The notes below the pieces were generated by a model. The model was not told where the DNA came from and made no database searches. It saw only the letters and a list, made by a program, of their open reading frames with translations. From positions 1,674,001 to 1,738,000 of the forward strand of contig NZ_RKHG01000001.1 in NCBI RefSeq assembly GCF_003752415.1: a DNA stretch of 64,000 bases, written 5' to 3'. The position numbers and the translations under genes were made by a program. Below are positions 61,043-64,000 of the stretch, in pieces; within the stretch, counting starts at the first letter, position 1; every line of letters starts with the position of its first letter. The DNA is from Luteococcus japonicus. Its GTDB lineage: Bacteria; Actinomycetota; Actinomycetes; Propionibacteriales; Propionibacteriaceae.

Positions 61043-62305
61043 TCAGCCCATGATGTGGTTCAGAAGCCCGATGATGACATTGGGGAGGTTGTAACCGAAG
61101 AAGGTGTCGGTCACCGTCCCGTCCACGGGAACCCCCGTCGCCTTCATCATCATGGTCGCCTCAGGGGCGAGCAGGTGCGTCATCCACTCGACGAACAGGA
61201 GGAAGAAGGAACCGGCCACCAGTGTGCGGAAGAGATTGCCACGGCAGCCCAGGGCGATCAGCGGAACCATGTAGACAATGCCAGTGAGCATGCCCACCGG
61301 GAAGTAGGTCATCCCGGGGATCAGGAAGGCGAACAGGATCGCCATTGGAATCAGCAGCACCGTCGCGGTGACGGCCGTCGGATCACCCAGGCCGAGGGCG
61401 ATGTCCATGCCGATGACCAGCTCGCGTCCCTTGCCGTCCTTGCTCTTGAGGTGCTTCTTCATGAAGGCCTGGGCGCCGGCACCAACGGCCGTCAGGCCCT
61501 CCATCATCACCGAGACCATGCGCGGCAGCAGGACCAGGACCGTGGCGATGCCCATGCCCATGCTGAGCACGCCCTGCCAGGGCTGGCGGGTCAGCAGGCC
61601 AAGGAAGACGCCGACGATCAGGCCGATGAAGGCGGGGTCGCCGAAGAATCCCAGCTTGTCGGAGATCTTCTCCATGGACAGGTCGATCTTGCGGAGGCCG
61701 GGGATCCGATCGATGAGCCAGTTGAAGGCAACGCCCACGGGCCACGCGAAGGAGATGTAGGACAAGGTGGAACAGGTGGTGCCCTCAATGCCGTAGTACT
61801 CCTGCCAGCTGGGGGCCACCTTCTGTGCGATGAACAGGTTGACCACCGACAGCCCGAGCACGACGAGCAGGCCGATCCAGGCCTTGCCCGTGAGGGCATA
61901 GGCCAAGGTCCCGGGGATCAGGAAGTGGATGAAGTTCCAGATGTCCACGTTGAGGACATTGGTCCAGCCCAGCACGATCATTACAATGTTGATCAACACG
62001 ATGCCGAGAATGGCCGGTGCGGCGAAGGGCGCCGCCCAGGACGCGGCACCGACGGCGGCCCATCCCACGTCGACCGTGGTGAATCCACCGCCCTGGATCC
62101 CCTTGTAGTACTCGATGGCCGGTGAGACGGCGGCCATCATGGCACCGATCACCAGCACCAGACCGGCGAAGCCGATGCCGATCATCAGGCCAGCCTTGAT
62201 GGACTTGCCAAGTGACATGCGGAAGACGAGGCACAGGATCGTCATCACGACGGGTAGCAGCACTGCCGCGCCTACATCCATGATGCTCTTGAGGAAATCA
62301 ACCAT
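61043..62305 (-). CDS. PTS EIIC, galactitol family (GatC/SgcC type)
   Basis: A 420-residue polytopic permease with about ten helices. FLKSIMDVGAAVLLPVVMTILCLVFRMSLGKSIKAGL is the typical GatC N terminus, and GWTNVLNVDIWNFIHFLIPGTLAYALTG and ELVIGMDIALGLGDPTAVTATVLLIPMAILFAFLIPG follow the family. It belongs to the ascorbate-galactitol superfamily and not to the glucose superfamily of the other PTS in the window. GGAG lies 6 nt before the ATG. Substrate is probably a polyol (galactitol, arabitol or a deoxyhexitol), by context. Confidence 0.93.
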   Translation of the reverse strand: MVDFLKSIMDVGAAVLLPVVMTILCLVFRMSLGKSIKAGLMIGIGFAGLVLVIGAMMAAVSPAIEYYKGIQGGGFTTVDVGWAAVGAASWAAPFAAPAILGIVLINIVMIVLGWTNVLNVDIWNFIHFLIPGTLAYALTGKAWIGLLVVLGLSVVNLFIAQKVAPSWQEYYGIEGTTCSTLSYISFAWPVGVAFNWLIDRIPGLRKIDLSMEKISDKLGFFGDPAFIGLIVGVFLGLLTRQPWQGVLSMGMGIATVLVLLPRMVSVMMEGLTAVGAGAQAFMKKHLKSKDGKGRELVIGMDIALGLGDPTAVTATVLLIPMAILFAFLIPGMTYFPVGMLTGIVYMVPLIALGCRGNLFRTLVAGSFFLLFVEWMTHLLAPEATMMMKATGVPVDGTVTDTFFGYNLPNVIIGLLNHIMG

Positions 62306-62350
62306 TGGGATTCTCCAGTCGGGAGTCGTTGAGGATCAGGGGCAGCAGGA

Positions 62351-62656
62351 TCAGGAGCACTGTCCGAGGACCTTGCGCGCTTCGTCGACGATCTGCTGGG
62401 CGACGGCATCCTCGTTGATCCCCGAGATCAACCCGAAGACCTGGATCACCGGCTTGTCGATCTGCTTGGCGTACCGCGCAGTGACCATGATGATGTCGAC
62501 GCTGTCGGCCATTGCCGGCACCTGCGAGACAGTGCCCTTGGAGATCTTCGCCGGGATCTTGGCATCCGCCAGGATCTGCTTGACCTTCTCCTGGGCCACC
62601 GTCGACGTGGCGATGCCGCTGCCGCAGGCGATGAAGATGCGAACCTCGTTGCTCAT
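62351..62656 (-). CDS. PTS EIIB, galactitol family
   Basis: A 101-residue IIB with phospho-Cys11 in IFIACGSGIATSTVAQEKV, the P-loop-like pattern of IIB(Gat). The rest (DIIMVTARYAKQIDKPVIQVFGLISGIN) matches the family. AAAGGAGAG precedes the ATG. First gene of the operon; divergent from the MtlR/BglG-type activator gene with two operators between. Confidence 0.93.
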   Translation of the reverse strand: MSNEVRIFIACGSGIATSTVAQEKVKQILADAKIPAKISKGTVSQVPAMADSVDIIMVTARYAKQIDKPVIQVFGLISGINEDAVAQQIVDEARKVLGQCS

Positions 62657-62782
62657 GTGACTCTCCTTTGGGTCGTTCTGACCCCATGCTCGATCCGGGT
62701 CAGGGTGCCTCCGGCGCAAGAAGTGTGGCCAGCAAGGCACACCGAGACTGCTCCTTCGGCCTGGCTCCCGTCACTTGTCCCA

Positions 62783-62800
62783 TTGCCGCCGTGGTGGCAA
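62783..62800. promoter_or_regulatory. Polyol-regulon operator, site 3
   Basis: TTGCCGCCGTGGTGGCAA, 127 bp upstream of EIIB and 85 bp upstream of the regulator start. Confidence 0.75.
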
Positions 62801-62807
62801 CCACCCG

Positions 62808-62825
62808 TTGCCGCCACGGCGGCAA
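62808..62825. promoter_or_regulatory. Polyol-regulon operator, site 4
   Basis: TTGCCGCCACGGCGGCAA, a perfect 18-bp palindrome, 25 bp from site 3 and 60 bp before the regulator start. Confidence 0.8.
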
Positions 62826-62884
62826 CGGCGCGGGAGTTCTTCCTAGTGAGAGCAAAGTAGGCTGTACGGGAGAGAAGGTGGACC

Positions 62885-64000
62885 ATGATTTCCTTCACAG
62901 AACGCCAGAGACTTCTGGTCCAGCTCCTGGGAGAACTGGAGGGCGCCATCTCGGGCGCCGATCTGGCGGCGCTGCTCGGCGTCAGTGTCCGGACAGTGCG
63001 TTACGACGTGCAGCGCATCAATCGGGGTGCGCGCACCGAGCTCGTGGTGGCAGACAATTCCGGCTACCGCCTGGCCCGCGTCGCCTTTCGTGACTACCTG
63101 GCACAGGCCAGCGAGGTCAGGGCCCCCATCAGCAATGCTGAACGCATCCTGCTCTACCTCACGACCCATCCCGTCACGGATGTCTACGATGTGATGCGCG
63201 ATTGCTACGTGAGTGAGACGGTGGCCCGTAGTGAGCTGGCGCGGATCTCCTCCGAACTCACGGGCAAGGGCCTTTCGCTGAGTGTGACTGGGGCTCGGGT
63301 CCAACTCGCGGGGAGCGAGTTGGCCCTGCGCAAGCTGATCGGTCAGATGGTGCGTCAGGCGATGGACACCGTCGTCGGCCGCAACCAACGCATAGCCGTT
63401 CATTTCCCCGATATCGATGTCACGAGCGTGCATGGCACCGTTGCGAAGGTGCTGGCCAAGAGCCGGATCGAGCCGAACGACATCCACCTCGAGAATGCCG
63501 TCATTACCCTCGCCATCTGTCTGCAGCGCAGGAACTCGCCCCTAACCCAAGGCGAATACAGCCCCAGCCGCTGGTCCCCCTCCGTTGACAAGATCACCCT
63601 CGAGGTCCTTGAGGCGCTGGTCGACCTGTACCCCGACCGACCCTTGGCAGCCGTCGACCGAGCCTACGCACGAGACGTCTTGGCAGTGACGCTCAGCGGG
63701 CACCTCCAGATCGATGAGGTTCCCTCCGAGGTGGACCAACAGCTCGAGAATGCCGTCCGGCAGGCTCTCACCCTCACCATCGAGAAGTTCAACCTGCCGA
63801 TCCCCGCGGACAAGCAGGCCAAGCTCTTCCGCGGTCTGTCGGAACACACCGCTAGACTCGTGGCCCGCAACAAGCTGATGCCCTACTTCCACAATGGGCT
63901 CAGGGAATCGTTGAAGTCACGCTCCCCGCTCATCTACGATGCCGCCGTCTACATGGCTGACAGGCTCTTCCGGGGTCTTGGCCTGCCCCTCCCCGACGAC
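62885..64000 (+). CDS. PRD-containing transcriptional activator, MtlR/BglG type (3' end outside window)
   Basis: Open frame of at least 372 codons from the ATG at 62885 to the window end. N-terminal HTH_11 (MISFTERQRLLVQLLGELEG, SGADLAALLGVSVRTVRYDV), a second winged region (about 85-150, LTTHPVTDVYDVMRDCYVSE), then PRD domains (one about 190-290, NDIHLENAVITLAICLQRR; a second from about 305, QALTLTIEKFNLPIPADKQAKLF with the conserved His of LSEHTARLV). PRD His residues are phosphorylated by PTS proteins to tune activity. The EIIA/EIIB domains often found at the C terminus would lie past the window. Divergent from EIIB; it is the obvious regulator of sites 1-4. Confidence 0.88.
   Translation, partial: MISFTERQRLLVQLLGELEGAISGADLAALLGVSVRTVRYDVQRINRGARTELVVADNSGYRLARVAFRDYLAQASEVRAPISNAERILLYLTTHPVTDVYDVMRDCYVSETVARSELARISSELTGKGLSLSVTGARVQLAGSELALRKLIGQMVRQAMDTVVGRNQRIAVHFPDIDVTSVHGTVAKVLAKSRIEPNDIHLENAVITLAICLQRRNSPLTQGEYSPSRWSPSVDKITLEVLEALVDLYPDRPLAAVDRAYARDVLAVTLSGHLQIDEVPSEVDQQLENAVRQALTLTIEKFNLPIPADKQAKLFRGLSEHTARLVARNKLMPYFHNGLRESLKSRSPLIYDAAVYMADRLFRGLGLPLPDD

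Overview
The window is high-GC DNA with the gene content of a Gram-positive actinomycete. It has GTP-type PEP carboxykinase, an LCP-family wall enzyme, tadA with its acidic partner protein, type II NADH dehydrogenase, Tat or lipoprotein signals, and many genes whose start codon lies 6-7 nt after a TANNNT box. The two PTS loci and overall content suggest a Propionibacteriaceae-like lineage; that placement is inference, since no rRNA is present.

Layout. 1-4100: a decaying phenylacetate-type locus (frameshifted paaZ, an intact hotdog thioesterase, a broken paaJ-like thiolase, a double-hotdog thioesterase), a possible new small RNA at 1438-1673, and a small Rieske lipoprotein. 4100-9600: a structured leader and YczE-type membrane protein, an HTH protein, an SRPBCC protein, a coiled-coil protein, a response regulator and a secreted CHAP protein. 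9585-15990: bioDA on the minus strand, divergent from a POT transporter across two TTGAAC-N3-GTTCAA boxes, then an MpaB-type protein, an MFS transporter and a MarC protein. 16171-24984: lipoprotein binding protein, universal stress protein, HerA-type ATPase, LytR_C protein, K+/H+-type antiporter, flippase, tRNA-Ser(CGA). 25129-26556: an IS481-type element with a 15-bp target duplication. 26627-31314: tadA pair, upp, ndh, Nudix. 31474-40475: a stretch of damaged genes (GNAT, histidine kinase, DUF2079, antiporter) with three copies of a REP-like palindrome, an AbiEi-like protein, menB and a GDPD. 40570-44882: Lrp regulator, rifampicin-phosphotransferase-like enzyme, lipoprotein and tRNA-Arg(ACG). 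45090-50226: pckG, a GlcNAc/glucose-type PTS with a GntR regulator and dre-like operator, tRNA-Ser(GCT). 50402-58452: LCP protein, tRNA-Ser(TGA), quinone oxidoreductase, fumC, leaderless argG, MetE-like protein. 58489-64000: a galactitol-family PTS regulon (aldolase, Zn dehydrogenase, EIIA, EIIC, EIIB, MtlR/BglG-type activator running off the window).

How the parts work together. The last 5.5 kb reads as one pathway: polyol uptake and phosphorylation, oxidation to a ketose phosphate, then retro-aldol cleavage. It is tied together by four copies of TTGCC-N8-GGCAA in its two divergent intergenic regions. The GlcNAc-type PTS is split into a regulator-EIIC operon and an EIIB-EIIA operon facing away from one shared operator.

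Most novel candidate: 1438-1673 holds six consecutive hairpins with different stems but the same U[CGGGGG]A loop, followed by a strong intrinsic terminator on the + strand. I know of no named RNA family with this design. Caution: several genes carry single-base deletions in short homopolymers, so part of the apparent pseudogene content may be assembly error.
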